NCBI GenBank assembly: GCA_964523885.1
Contig: CAZFYX010000087.1
Coordinates: forward strand, 62,001-126,000
Direction of reading: 5' to 3'
Length of the DNA: 64,000 nucleotides
Source of the DNA: SHXO01 sp964523885
Lineage (GTDB): Bacteria > Pseudomonadota > Gammaproteobacteria > Burkholderiales > SHXO01
A model generated the notes under the pieces. It searched no databases. It was not told the DNA's origin and saw only the letters and a program-made list of their open reading frames with translations. Below, one piece after another: positions 47,201-55,191 of this stretch. How positions within the stretch are numbered: position 1 is the first letter of the stretch; each line of letters opens with the position of its first letter. The translations under genes were made by a program, and so were the position numbers.

Positions 47201-49359
47201 GCCAGGGCGTGGACGCGGCGGTGGGCGCGTTCAACGGCTCGCCCGGCACGCCGGCCAGCTTCGACGCCCTGCACGAGCTCATCGAGCAGCAGGCCTACCG
47301 GCTCGCCTACTGGCGGGTCGCGGCGGACGAGATCAACTACCGGCGCTTCTTCGACATCAACGACCTCGCTGCCCTGCGCATGGAGAACGAGGTCGTGTTC
47401 GAAGCCACTCATCGGCGCGTGCTCGACCTGCTCGCCGAGGGCAAGGTCGACGGCCTGCGCATCGACCATCCGGACGGCCTGTACGATCCCGCGCAATACT
47501 TCCGCCGCCTGCAGGAGCGCTACGCCGCCGCCGTGGGCGCCGACGCGGGCCTGGCTGGCCGCCCCGCCGCGTTGCCCCTCTACGTCGTGGTGGAGAAGAT
47601 CACCGCGAGCCACGAGCGGCTGCCGCAGGACTGGCCGGTGCATGGCACCACCGGCTACCGCTTCGCCAACCTGGTCAACGGGCTGTTCGTCGACCAGGCC
47701 GCCCGCCGCCGGATCGAGCGGGCCTACCGCACCTTCACCGGTGACGACGAGCAATGGGACGACGTCACCTACTATGCCCGCCGGCTGATCATGCGCACGG
47801 CGCTCGCGAGCGAGCTGACCGTGCTCGCCAACCGCCTGGTCCGCATCGCCCGCAGCGACCGGCGCACCCGCGACTTCACCTACAGCACCCTGCGCACCGC
47901 ACTGTCCGAGCTGGTCGCCTGCTTCCCGGTGTACCGCACCTACGTGCGCGACGAGGTGAGCGCCAGCGACCGGCGCTATCTGCACTGGGCCCTCGAGCGG
48001 GCGCGGGCGCGCAGCCAGGCGGCCGACGTGAGCGCCTTCGGCTTTCTCGAGTCGGTGCTGCTGGCGCAGCCCGCGGGCGGCGCCGAGGCGCCGATGCGCA
48101 CGGAGATGCTGGCCTTCACCGCGAAGCTGCAGCAGTTCACCGCGCCGGTCACCGCCAAGGGCATCGAGGACACCGCCTTCTACCGCTACTTCCCGCTGGC
48201 CTCGCTGAACGAAGTGGGTGGCGGTCCTGAGCGTTTCGGTACCAGCGTGGGTGCATTTCATCGCGCCAACCAGTCCCGCACGCGCGAATGGCCGGACACC
48301 ATGCTCGCCACGTCCACCCATGACACCAAACGCTCCGAGGACGTGCGCACGCGCATCGACGTGCTCTCCGAGCTGCCCTCCCGCTGGCGCCTGGCACTGC
48401 GACGCTGGAGCCGGCTCAACCGCAGCCGCAAGCGCCGGGTGGACGGGGCCGAAGCCCCGTCCCGCCGCGACGAATACCTGCTCTACCAGACCCTGATCGG
48501 CACGATGCCGCCGGCGGACCTGGACGAAGCGGCGCTGGGTGCCTGGCGGGAGCGCATCGAGGCCTACATGCTCAAGGCGGTGCGCGAGGCCAAGCTGCAC
48601 AGCAGCTGGATCAACCCGAACGCGGCCTACGAGCAGGCGCTGACGGACTTCGTGCGCGGGCTCCTCGGGCGGCGCGAGAGCAACCTGTTCCTCGACGACT
48701 TCCTGGCCGCAGCACCGCCGATCGCGCGCCTGGGCTTGTACAACAGCCTGTCCCAGACGGCGCTCAAGCTCACGGTGCCCGGGGTCCCGGACATCTATCG
48801 AGGCACGGAGACCTGGGACTTCTCGCTGGTGGATCCAGACAACCGGCGTCCCGTCGACTATCGCCGGCTGGCCGGGATGCTCGACGAGATCGCAGGGTGG
48901 GCCGATGCCGGCGGCGACGGGCTGGCCAGGCATGTCACCGGGCTGCTCGATACGCTGCACGACGGGCGCGCAAAGCTCTATCTCATCTGGCGCCTGCTGT
49001 CCCTGCGCGCCGCCAACGCCAACCTGTTCCGCGACGGCGCATACGAAGCGCTCGCGGTGGAGGGCGCGCAGGCCGAACGCGTGTGCGCGTTCGCCCGCCT
49101 GCATGACGCGGACGTGGCAGTGGTCATCGTGCCCCGCCTGTACGCGGGACTGCCCGATGCGGGCACTGCGATGCCGCTGGGAGCCGCGGTGTGGCAGGAC
49201 ACCGCAGTCCTGCTCTCGCCCGGCCACGGGAGAGAGCAGCTGATCGACGTGCTGAGCGGACAAGGGCTGAAACTGGAGGGCGAAGCGCCGCGCCTCCTGC
49301 TGCGCGACGCCCTCGCGCACTTCCCGGTGGCGGTGATGGTCGGAACGTGCGATTCGTGA
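44224..49359 (+). CDS. treY: 4-alpha-glucanotransferase fused to malto-oligosyltrehalose synthase (MalQ-TreY)
   Basis: A 1711-residue fusion. Residues about 1-735 are MalQ (GH77), which disproportionates maltodextrins: nucleophile Asp488 (LRIDHALGL), acid/base Glu536 (VVGEDLGTVPDD), Asp588 (STHDLPTLAG). Residues about 745-1711 are TreY, which turns the reducing-end glucose of a maltodextrin into trehalose by isomerisation: Asp1081 (LRIDHPDGLYDP), Glu1124 (VVVEKITASHERLP), Asp1367 (STHDTKRSEDV). Both catalytic triads are intact. Similar double enzymes are known in other proteobacteria. The joined order means short chains re-lengthened by MalQ can feed TreY. A GTG at 44218 is an alternative start. 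Confidence 0.94.
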   Translation: MADHDRLLALAGEHGIEPGYHDIWGNWHHTSPDALRAVLRSMGCAAGNAGEVEASLQAAHRERQRQVLRPVIVRSIDTAEPLRIRLGEAQCRQRLQWRIALEHGDVQHHGLDLRSVDPVEQASIDGCEHLSFDVPAPPVPCGYHRLALLHDADVLAESTLIVTPSRCYWPQAIQGESRVWGPSVQLYSVRSERNWGMGDFSDLRLIMEQWSARGADVVALNPLHALFPHNPAHASPYSPSSRLFLNPLYIDPERIDDFRESEEARAVVASPEFQAIAQGLRSAELIDYPGVAALKFETLRLLYAHFQVMHLARDTDRARAFRSFQATEGRPLRQHALFEALQATLCREDPSVWGWPAWPGEYRDPASPAVARFEREHSETVELYEYLQWQADLQLGEAGRRSLELGLGVGLYGDLAVSVDRGGAEVWAQQQLYAVDASVGAPPDEFSMKGQDWGLPPMIPGRLQQAAYAPFIVLLRRLMRHHGALRIDHALGLMRLYWIPPGGDASHGAYVRYPLDDLLGILALESERNRCLVVGEDLGTVPDDLRARLAGMGVLSYRLLYFERDASGYFKPARDYPPQALVAVSTHDLPTLAGFWEGRDIAVRNELGLFPSEEARQAQLVARAEQRTRLLLMLEREGLLPQNGTADSLAFSEMTPELSRAFHAFIARAPSKVMLVQMEDVIGAREQANLPGTTTEHPNWRRKLALPLERWPQDDRFASLCDALRAVRGGPHPRARTLPAPRPASIPRATYRLQLNREFTLRQAVELVPYLARLGVSHVYCSPWLRARPGSTHGYDIVDHNQLNPEIGTEAELDQLVQALHAHGMGQVLDIVPNHMGVMGADNGWWLDVLENGPASVYADFFDIDWHPLNNTMLSGKVLLPVLGDQYGAVLERGELRLAYDEGLGSFDVWYHTHRFPVDPREYPRILERAGRLAPPHELAESARAEFSSLTRAFATLPARSATAGRERIERHRDKFLHRQRLLALLGAHPQLRQGVDAAVGAFNGSPGTPASFDALHELIEQQAYRLAYWRVAADEINYRRFFDINDLAALRMENEVVFEATHRRVLDLLAEGKVDGLRIDHPDGLYDPAQYFRRLQERYAAAVGADAGLAGRPAALPLYVVVEKITASHERLPQDWPVHGTTGYRFANLVNGLFVDQAARRRIERAYRTFTGDDEQWDDVTYYARRLIMRTALASELTVLANRLVRIARSDRRTRDFTYSTLRTALSELVACFPVYRTYVRDEVSASDRRYLHWALERARARSQAADVSAFGFLESVLLAQPAGGAEAPMRTEMLAFTAKLQQFTAPVTAKGIEDTAFYRYFPLASLNEVGGGPERFGTSVGAFHRANQSRTREWPDTMLATSTHDTKRSEDVRTRIDVLSELPSRWRLALRRWSRLNRSRKRRVDGAEAPSRRDEYLLYQTLIGTMPPADLDEAALGAWRERIEAYMLKAVREAKLHSSWINPNAAYEQALTDFVRGLLGRRESNLFLDDFLAAAPPIARLGLYNSLSQTALKLTVPGVPDIYRGTETWDFSLVDPDNRRPVDYRRLAGMLDEIAGWADAGGDGLARHVTGLLDTLHDGRAKLYLIWRLLSLRAANANLFRDGAYEALAVEGAQAERVCAFARLHDADVAVVIVPRLYAGLPDAGTAMPLGAAVWQDTAVLLSPGHGREQLIDVLSGQGLKLEGEAPRLLLRDALAHFPVAVMVGTCDS

Positions 49360-49425
49360 TGCGCCAGGCGGGTCGCCTGGCCCGACTCCCTTGCATGACC
49401 GGCATCAAGCATTCCCCGATGGCGA

Positions 49426-49466
49426 CCGTGAACCGCGGAAACCGGTTCACGGATCACGGGTCACGG
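49426..49466. repeat. 10-bp hairpin overlapping a triple TCACGG repeat
   Basis: ccgtgaaccg (49426-49435), a seven-base loop and cggttcacgg (49443-49452) form a perfect stem. Its right arm is the first of three tandem seven-base units: TTCACGG, ATCACGG, GTCACGG (49446-49466). It lies in the 168 bp between malQ-treY and the phospholipase-type gene and may end or attenuate the sugar transcript. No T tract. Confidence 0.6.
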
Positions 49467-49527
49467 TCATCCACCAGGCACGCCGGATGCCGCAGCCAGC
49501 GCTCCCTGTCCGCCCCACCTTCGCTCC

Positions 49528-51741
49528 ATGGAGCTGCCCGCTGCTGCGGCTGGCACCGCAGTCCGCCGCAATGCCCGACCTCCGGGCGCGCGCGAAGCAC
49601 CAGCGTGCGAACCGGCGCTGCTCGCCGCCGGGCGGAACTGCTGGCGCACGGCACACGCGCACCGCGTGGCCTGGCTGATCGACGGCCAGGCCTATTTCCA
49701 CGCGTTCCGCGAGGCCGCGATGCGCGCGACCCGCAGCATCTTCATCCTGGCGTGGGACATCGACAGCCGGATGCTGCTCACACCGGGTGCGCCGGACGAC
49801 GGCTGGCCGCAGGAGCTCGGCGCTTTCCTCGACGCGCTGGTGAGGGACCGGCCCGGACTGCGTGCGTACGTGCTCGACTGGGACTTCTTCATGCTCTACC
49901 AGGGCGACCGCGAGTTGCTGCCGGCGTACGCGCTCGGCACCCGCACCCACCGGCGCCTGCGCTTCGAGCTGGACGGCGAGCACCCGGTGGGCGGCTCGCA
50001 CCACCAGAAGATCGTGGTGATCGACGACAGCGTGGCATTCGTCGGCGGGCTCGACCTCACCCATGGGCGCTGGGACACGCAGGAGCACGCGCCCCGCGAC
50101 CCACGCCGGCGCCAGCCGGGCGGAGAGGGCTACCCGCCCTTCCATGACGTGCAGATGATGGTAGACGGGGAAGCCGCCGCGGCCCTCGGCGGCCTGGCCC
50201 GCGAGCGCTGGCGCCGGGCCACCGGGCGCCTGCCGCGCACGCGCCGGCGGGTGCGTGGCGACCCGTGGCCGCCGCACGTCGCACCCGACGTCACCGACGT
50301 GCCGGTGGGCATCGCCCGCACCGAGCCGCGCTACCTGGACCATCCGCAGGTGCAGGAGGTCAAGCAGCTCTATCTCGACGCCATCGCGGCCGCGCACCGT
50401 TGCATCTACATCGAGAACCAGTACCTGACCGCGCCGGCGATCGTCGATGCGCTGGCGCCGCAGCTGCGCCGCGCCGAGGGCCCGGAGATCGTCATCCTCT
50501 CGCGGCTGCGCGGTGGCGGCTGGCTCGAGGAGAACACCATGACCGTACTGCGCGCGCAGATGATGCAGGTCCTGCGCGGCGCCGACACGTACGGCCGGCT
50601 GCGTCTCTACTACCCCCAGCGGGAGGGCCTGGGCGAGCAGTGCATCAACCTGCACAGCAAGCTGATGATCGTGGACGACCGCTTCGTGCGGGTGGGCTCG
50701 GCCAACCTGAACAACCGCTCGATGGGGTACGACAGCGAGTGCGACCTCGCGCTGGAGGGGCACGATGCGCGCGTTGCAGGAGCCATCGCGGCCTTCCGCG
50801 AGCGTCTGCTCGCCGAGCATCTGGGCACCGCGCCGGAGGAGGTCGCACGCCGGGTGCGCGAGGCCGGTTCGCTGATCGGCGGCATCGAGGCGCTCTCCGG
50901 GCACGTCCACTCCCTCGAGCCCCTGGACAGCGAGGCCGCGTCGAACGTGTTGCCGTTCGACCCGTCCCTCATCGATCCGGAGCGGCCGGTACAGGTCGAC
51001 GAGCTGGCCGCACAGCTGGTGCCGCGCCGGGCGCATCGGCGCGCTTCACGGCGCCTGCTTGCAGGCGTCGCGCTGCTCCTCCTGCTCGCACTGCTGGGAA
51101 TCCTGTGGCGCTGGAGCCCCCTGGGGCAGTGGCTGCAGCTCGCCCACCTCGCCACGGTCGCCGAAGCGCTGCGCGAAGCGCCGGCGGCACCCGTCCTGGT
51201 ACTGGCCGGCTATGTCCTTGCCTCCCTCGTCGCGCTTCCGATCAGCCTGCTGATCCTCGTGACGGGCCTGGTGTTCGAGCCGCTCGCAGCCCTGCTCTAT
51301 GCGCTCGGCGGATCGCTCCTCGGCGCAGCGGTCACCTTCGGGTTGGGCCGCGCGCTGGGACGCGATGCCGTGCGGCGCCTGGCCGGGCGTCGGCTCAACC
51401 TGCTCAGCCGCAGGCTCGCACGGCGTGGCGTGCTCACGGTCGCCGCGGTGCGCATCATCCCGGTGGCGCCGTTCACGGTGGTGAATCTCGCCGCCGGCGC
51501 TTCGCACATCGGCTTCCGCGACTTCGCCATCGGCACGCTGGTCGGGATGCTGCCCGGGATCCTCGCCATCACCTTGTTCTCCGATCGCATCGTTGCAACC
51601 ATTCGGCATCCCTCGCCGCTCACCATCGCCACCCTCGTCGCCGCAGTGCTGGGCATCGCCGCCGCGACACACTGGCTGCGCAGCGCGCTGCGCCGGCGTT
51701 CCGCGCGCAGCGCGGCCGCCGCCGGGCGCGCAGGGCCCTGA
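49528..51741 (+). CDS. Phospholipase D/cardiolipin-synthase-like protein fused to a VTT (DedA/TVP38) membrane domain
   Basis: A 737-residue protein. The N-terminal 480 residues carry two HKD motifs: His159-x-Lys161 in HHQKIVVIDDS and His376-x-Lys378 in HSKLMIVDDRFVRVGSANLNNRS, the paired active site of phospholipase D and cardiolipin synthases. The C-terminal 240 residues are a VTT domain with about five hydrophobic segments (PLVRG-like lead, VTFGLGRALGRD, IIPVAPFTVVNLAAG). It probably transfers or hydrolyses phosphatidyl groups at the inner membrane. Such genes occur in trehalose/glycogen stress loci, for example in Pseudomonas. Start 49528 lacks a clear ribosome-binding site; the first 30 residues are poorly conserved-looking and a later start is possible. 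Confidence 0.87.
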   Translation: MELPAAAAGTAVRRNARPPGAREAPACEPALLAAGRNCWRTAHAHRVAWLIDGQAYFHAFREAAMRATRSIFILAWDIDSRMLLTPGAPDDGWPQELGAFLDALVRDRPGLRAYVLDWDFFMLYQGDRELLPAYALGTRTHRRLRFELDGEHPVGGSHHQKIVVIDDSVAFVGGLDLTHGRWDTQEHAPRDPRRRQPGGEGYPPFHDVQMMVDGEAAAALGGLARERWRRATGRLPRTRRRVRGDPWPPHVAPDVTDVPVGIARTEPRYLDHPQVQEVKQLYLDAIAAAHRCIYIENQYLTAPAIVDALAPQLRRAEGPEIVILSRLRGGGWLEENTMTVLRAQMMQVLRGADTYGRLRLYYPQREGLGEQCINLHSKLMIVDDRFVRVGSANLNNRSMGYDSECDLALEGHDARVAGAIAAFRERLLAEHLGTAPEEVARRVREAGSLIGGIEALSGHVHSLEPLDSEAASNVLPFDPSLIDPERPVQVDELAAQLVPRRAHRRASRRLLAGVALLLLLALLGILWRWSPLGQWLQLAHLATVAEALREAPAAPVLVLAGYVLASLVALPISLLILVTGLVFEPLAALLYALGGSLLGAAVTFGLGRALGRDAVRRLAGRRLNLLSRRLARRGVLTVAAVRIIPVAPFTVVNLAAGASHIGFRDFAIGTLVGMLPGILAITLFSDRIVATIRHPSPLTIATLVAAVLGIAAATHWLRSALRRRSARSAAAAGRAGP

Positions 51742-52430
51742 TGCGGGTCCGCGTCGCCACCTACAACGTGCATCAGTGTGTCGGTGGCGACGGCCGCCAC
51801 GACATCGGCCGCATCGCACGGGTGCTGGAGAAGCTCGATGCGCACGTCCTGGCGCTGCAGGAGGTGGAATGGGACCCCGGCGCGGCCCTGCACTTGCTGG
51901 CCACATTCGCGCAACAGCTCGGCTACCAGGCGATTCCGGGTCCCACGCTGCTGCGCCGGAAGGGTCACTACGGCAACGCCCTGCTCACGCGACTGCCGGT
52001 GCTGCGCACCGACCTGGTCGACCTCAGCGTCGGGCGCCACGAGCCGCGCGGCGCAATTGACGTCGTGCTGGACGCAGGCAGCGGGCCACTGCACGTGCTC
52101 GCCACCCATCTCGGCCTGCTGCCTTACGAACGGCGCCGGCAGCTGCGCCGGCTGCTGCGGCGGCTCGAAGCCGCGCCGCGCATGCCCACGGTCCTGATGG
52201 GCGATCTCAACGAGTGGTTCCTGTGGGGCCGGCCGCTGCGCTGGCTGCGGGCGTGGTTCGGTGCGACGCCCGCTCCGGCGACATTCCCTGCCCGGCTGCC
52301 GGTATTCGCGCTGGACCGGATCTGGGTACGGCCACGCACGCTCGTCGCGCAGGTGTTCGTGCCAACGGGCCGGGAGATCCGGACCGCATCGGACCACCTT
52401 CCCGTGGTCGCCGAACTGGATGGCGGGTAG
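51741..52430 (+). CDS. Endonuclease/exonuclease/phosphatase (EEP) family protein
   Basis: A 229-residue metal-dependent phosphodiesterase-fold protein. Motifs: ATYNVHQC at the N-terminus, LQEVEW (metal Glu near 42), ATHLGL, MGDLNEW with the catalytic Asp-Leu-Asn, and ASDHLPVVAE with the terminal His. No signal peptide or membrane segment. Its ATG shares one base with the stop of the phospholipase-D/VTT gene, so the two are coupled; EEP proteins next to cardiolipin-synthase-like genes probably act on phospholipid headgroups or the products of that enzyme. It ends directly against the convergent DUF883-like gene. Confidence 0.88.
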   Translation: MRVRVATYNVHQCVGGDGRHDIGRIARVLEKLDAHVLALQEVEWDPGAALHLLATFAQQLGYQAIPGPTLLRRKGHYGNALLTRLPVLRTDLVDLSVGRHEPRGAIDVVLDAGSGPLHVLATHLGLLPYERRRQLRRLLRRLEAAPRMPTVLMGDLNEWFLWGRPLRWLRAWFGATPAPATFPARLPVFALDRIWVRPRTLVAQVFVPTGREIRTASDHLPVVAELDGG

Positions 52431-52802
52431 TCAGCGCCGCGTCAGCAACATGGCCACCAGCGTGCCCAGCGCCGCACCCGTGAGGAGGCTGGCGGCGGCC
52501 GCGGCATAAGGATGGTCGCGCGCGACGCCGTCCATCGTGCGCCACGTTGGCCCGCCACGGTCACTCATGCCCGCCTCGAGCTGCTCGAGGTCGGCCTGCG
52601 TGCGCCGCAGCTGGCGCTCGAGCCTGCGCACGGAGTCCTGGTAGCGCGCCCCTCCCGACTTGCGCACGGCCGCGATCAGATCGTCTGCACGGAAGGCGAC
52701 CTGGCGCAGGATCGCCGCGAGGCGTTCGACGTCGCTGTCGATGCGCTTTGCCGCCGGATCGTGGCGGACCGCTGTTGTCGTAGCTTTCTCTACCAGGTGC
52801 AA
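52431..52802 (-). CDS. DUF883-like membrane-anchored protein
   Basis: A 123-residue protein with a charged coiled coil (about 25-75; SVRRLERQLRRTQADLEQLEAG) and a C-terminal hydrophobic segment rich in Ala and Gly (AAAAASLLTGAALGTLVAMLL) preceded by ARDHPYAAA, which echoes the HENPWQSIG of YqjD/ElaB. It probably sits in the inner membrane. The start is taken as the TTG at 52802 because AGGAG lies seven bases upstream; the in-frame ATG at 52937 reads through sequence without protein character. It is antisense-oriented within the glucan/lipid locus and abuts the EEP gene stop with no gap. Confidence 0.65.
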   Translation of the reverse strand: MHLVEKATTTAVRHDPAAKRIDSDVERLAAILRQVAFRADDLIAAVRKSGGARYQDSVRRLERQLRRTQADLEQLEAGMSDRGGPTWRTMDGVARDHPYAAAAASLLTGAALGTLVAMLLTRR

Positions 52803-53029
52803 TTTGTTCTCCTGTCCGGGATGAGAGCGCCCTCTGGACCTGCGCTCGCCTGAGCGCTCCAGGCCCGGGCACGGGCGGCGAAACCTCGCAGTGCCGCAGG
52901 TTGCGCTTCGATCTGCGGGGATCCCCGCGTCGAGCACTGCACCGGAGCATCCGCAGCCGCGCTCGAAAGGGCTTGGAGGGACCCCTCAGCAACGCGCATT
53001 CCCGACCACCTTTGGGCTACAGTTCGCTC

Positions 53030-54244
53030 ATGGCATCTCCTCCCGACTCGCTGGCGCGCGTGCAGTCCGAGCGCCTGGTGCTCGAGTGCCGCCGCAGGGC
53101 CGTCGAGCTGCTGCATGTGAACCTGGGACCCCACGGCATGCGCGCTGCAAGCGTCGGCACGCAGGCGGCCCGGCGCGGCTACGAAGCGATCTTCGGTCGC
53201 GACGCGGCGATCTGCGCGATCGGCATGGCGCTGTCTGGTGACGCCGCGCTCGCACGTGCTGCGGTCACCGGCCTGCTCACGCTCGCGAACCACCAGGCCC
53301 CCAACGGACAGATCCCCAAGTTCGTCGACCCGCGGCGCCGCGAAGCAGACTTCTGGTACCTGGGCTGCATCGACGCAACCCTGTGGTGGCTGATCGCGGT
53401 CGATTACCTCGCCCGCTGCGGACTGCCCCGCGACCTGCGCGAGCGGCTCGCCGGCCCCATCGCCCGCGCACTCGACTGGCTCGCATGCCAGGAGCACCAG
53501 CGCTTCCACCTCGTCATGCAGGGCGAGGCGAGCGACTGGGCCGATATCATGCCGCGCTCGGGCTTCGTGCTCTACAGCAACGCGCTGTGGTACCGCGTCA
53601 AGCGGCTCTACGGGCTGCCGCACGCCCAGCGCACGCGACGCTCGTTCAACGAGCTGTTCCATCCGTTCTCGGCGCCGCTGTCGGAGTACCGGCGCGCGCG
53701 GCTGCTCGCCGGCTATCCCAGGCGCGGGGCACGCAATCGCGACCTCTACCTGAGCTTCGTCAACTTCTCCTACTTCGGCGAAGAGGGCGACGTCTTCGGC
53801 AACCTGCTCGCGGTGCTGTTCGGGCTCGCGGACCGAAAGGCCGCGGCACGTGTGATGTCCGCGCTCGAGGCACGGCGGGTCGACCACGGCTATCCCGTGC
53901 GCGTGGCGTGCGATCCGATCGCGCCACGCGACCCGCTCTGGCGCGACTACATGAACCGGCATCGGCAGAACCTGGCGTGGCAGTACCACAACGGGGGCAT
54001 CTGGCCGTTCGTGGGCGGCTTCTGGGTCGCCGCCCTCGCCCACACGGGCGAGACGACGCGCGCACGGCATGCGCTGGCGGAGCTCGCTCGTGCCAATGCG
54101 CTGCGCCGCTGGGAATTCAACGAATGGCTGCATGGCCGCACGCTGCAGCCGCGCGGCATGCCGGGCCAGTCGTGGAACGCAGCGGCATATCTGCTCGCGT
54201 TCGCCGCCGTCCAGCGTGTCGCCGGCCACCCCGCCGATCCCTGA
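53030..54244 (+). CDS. Six-hairpin glycosidase, debranching- or invertase-like
   Basis: A 404-residue alpha/alpha-barrel hydrolase without signal peptide. The acid in FGRDAAICAIG (about 56-66), GQIPKFVDP, ASDWADIMPR, the GIWPFVGGFW loop and the ending FNEWLHGRTLQPRG...QSWNAAAYLLA resemble amylo-alpha-1,6-glucosidase C-domains and GH100 neutral invertases. I cannot separate these two possibilities by reading. The setting beside a full alpha-glucan locus makes a debranching or trimming role more attractive than sucrose hydrolysis. A TACAGT lies six bases before the ATG, with no Shine-Dalgarno, so its message may be leaderless. Confidence 0.7.
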   Translation: MASPPDSLARVQSERLVLECRRRAVELLHVNLGPHGMRAASVGTQAARRGYEAIFGRDAAICAIGMALSGDAALARAAVTGLLTLANHQAPNGQIPKFVDPRRREADFWYLGCIDATLWWLIAVDYLARCGLPRDLRERLAGPIARALDWLACQEHQRFHLVMQGEASDWADIMPRSGFVLYSNALWYRVKRLYGLPHAQRTRRSFNELFHPFSAPLSEYRRARLLAGYPRRGARNRDLYLSFVNFSYFGEEGDVFGNLLAVLFGLADRKAAARVMSALEARRVDHGYPVRVACDPIAPRDPLWRDYMNRHRQNLAWQYHNGGIWPFVGGFWVAALAHTGETTRARHALAELARANALRRWEFNEWLHGRTLQPRGMPGQSWNAAAYLLAFAAVQRVAGHPADP

Positions 54245-54302
54245 GATCCCCGGCGTTTTCGGCGAGGCCACCATCACAACTCGCAGATGGCCGGGCGTCT
54301 GT

Positions 54303-55043
54303 TCACACCTCGACGACCAGCCCCGGATCGAAGCCGGGGTTGGGCTCCACCGGGATGTACCCACGCGGGTTGCACACCACGCGGGTGTCGCGCACGCTGT
54401 AGTCCAGCGAGTCGTGGGTATGTCCGTGCACCCACAGGGCGACCTCGCGCCCCATCAGCAACTCGAGGTCGCTGGCATAGGCCGCATTGAGGTGGGAACT
54501 GCGCCAGCGGTTCGAGATCGACCTGGGTGAGGGCGCATGGTGGGAGATCACCACCGTGGGACCGTCGAAGGGTTGCTGCAGTGACCGCTCCAGGAACCGG
54601 CGGGCGTCGAAGTGCGCGGCCCGCAGGTCCGTCGCCCGCAGCGGGCGGTATGCAGCGGCCTTGATCCGGCGATAGTCCGTCATGTGCGCCTCGGCCTCGC
54701 GCTGGGCGCGCTGCGGGTCGCGCATGATCTGGAAGTCGGTCCACAGCGTCGCGGCGAGGAACCGCACCGGGCCGAGGGTGATGGCCTCGCCGTCCAGCAC
54801 CCGCACCTGCGTGCCCTCCGCCGTTCGTCGCATCCGCGTGAGCGTGTTCTGCAGGTGGCCGCCGTAGTATTCGTGGTTGCCGGGCACGTACACGACCGGC
54901 TGCCGGAATGTGACGGCCGCCCATTCCACGGCCGGAGGCCCGAGGCCGATGTCGCCGGCGAGGATCACGACGTCGGCATCGGTCTCCGGGGGGTCGAACG
55001 GCGCGAACTCGAGGTGGATGTCGGACAGGATGTGCAGCTTCAT
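54303..55043 (-). CDS. Calcineurin-like metallophosphoesterase
   Basis: A 246-residue two-metal phosphoesterase. The motifs are in order: SDIHLEF (D-x-H), AGDIG (GD), GNHEYY (GNHE), SHHAPS, and GHTH (HGHTHDSLD). No signal sequence, so cytoplasmic; the substrate is unknown. ATG 55043 starts at the conserved MKLHILSDIH. The gene is on the minus strand between the glycosidase and glnS, with 58 bp to the glycosidase stop. Confidence 0.9.
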   Translation of the reverse strand: MKLHILSDIHLEFAPFDPPETDADVVILAGDIGLGPPAVEWAAVTFRQPVVYVPGNHEYYGGHLQNTLTRMRRTAEGTQVRVLDGEAITLGPVRFLAATLWTDFQIMRDPQRAQREAEAHMTDYRRIKAAAYRPLRATDLRAAHFDARRFLERSLQQPFDGPTVVISHHAPSPRSISNRWRSSHLNAAYASDLELLMGREVALWVHGHTHDSLDYSVRDTRVVCNPRGYIPVEPNPGFDPGLVVEV

Positions 55044-55155
55044 GAGGCGCAAGGATACCGCGGGCGCGGCCCTCCTCCGTGAACCGGACCGGGACCGCGC
55101 GCCGCCGCATGGCAGGTTTCGTGCCGCTTCCCTGGGGAACCGGCCTGCACTCGCG

Positions 55156-55161
55156 TAAAAT
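55156..55161 (+). promoter_or_regulatory. -10 element for glnS
   Basis: TAAAAT (5 of 6 matches) 30 bases before the glnS ATG, in the divergent gap with the metallophosphoesterase gene. The -35 (around TGGGGA, 55133-55138) is poor. Confidence 0.4.
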
Positions 55162-55191
55162 TCACCCCGAAGCCCATCCACGCGAGCCTAC

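Noticed and set aside
46165..49320. A 1051-codon minus-strand frame opposite malQ-treY
   Set aside because: Antisense shadow of a verified fusion enzyme; low-complexity composition, no start signals, no domain pattern.
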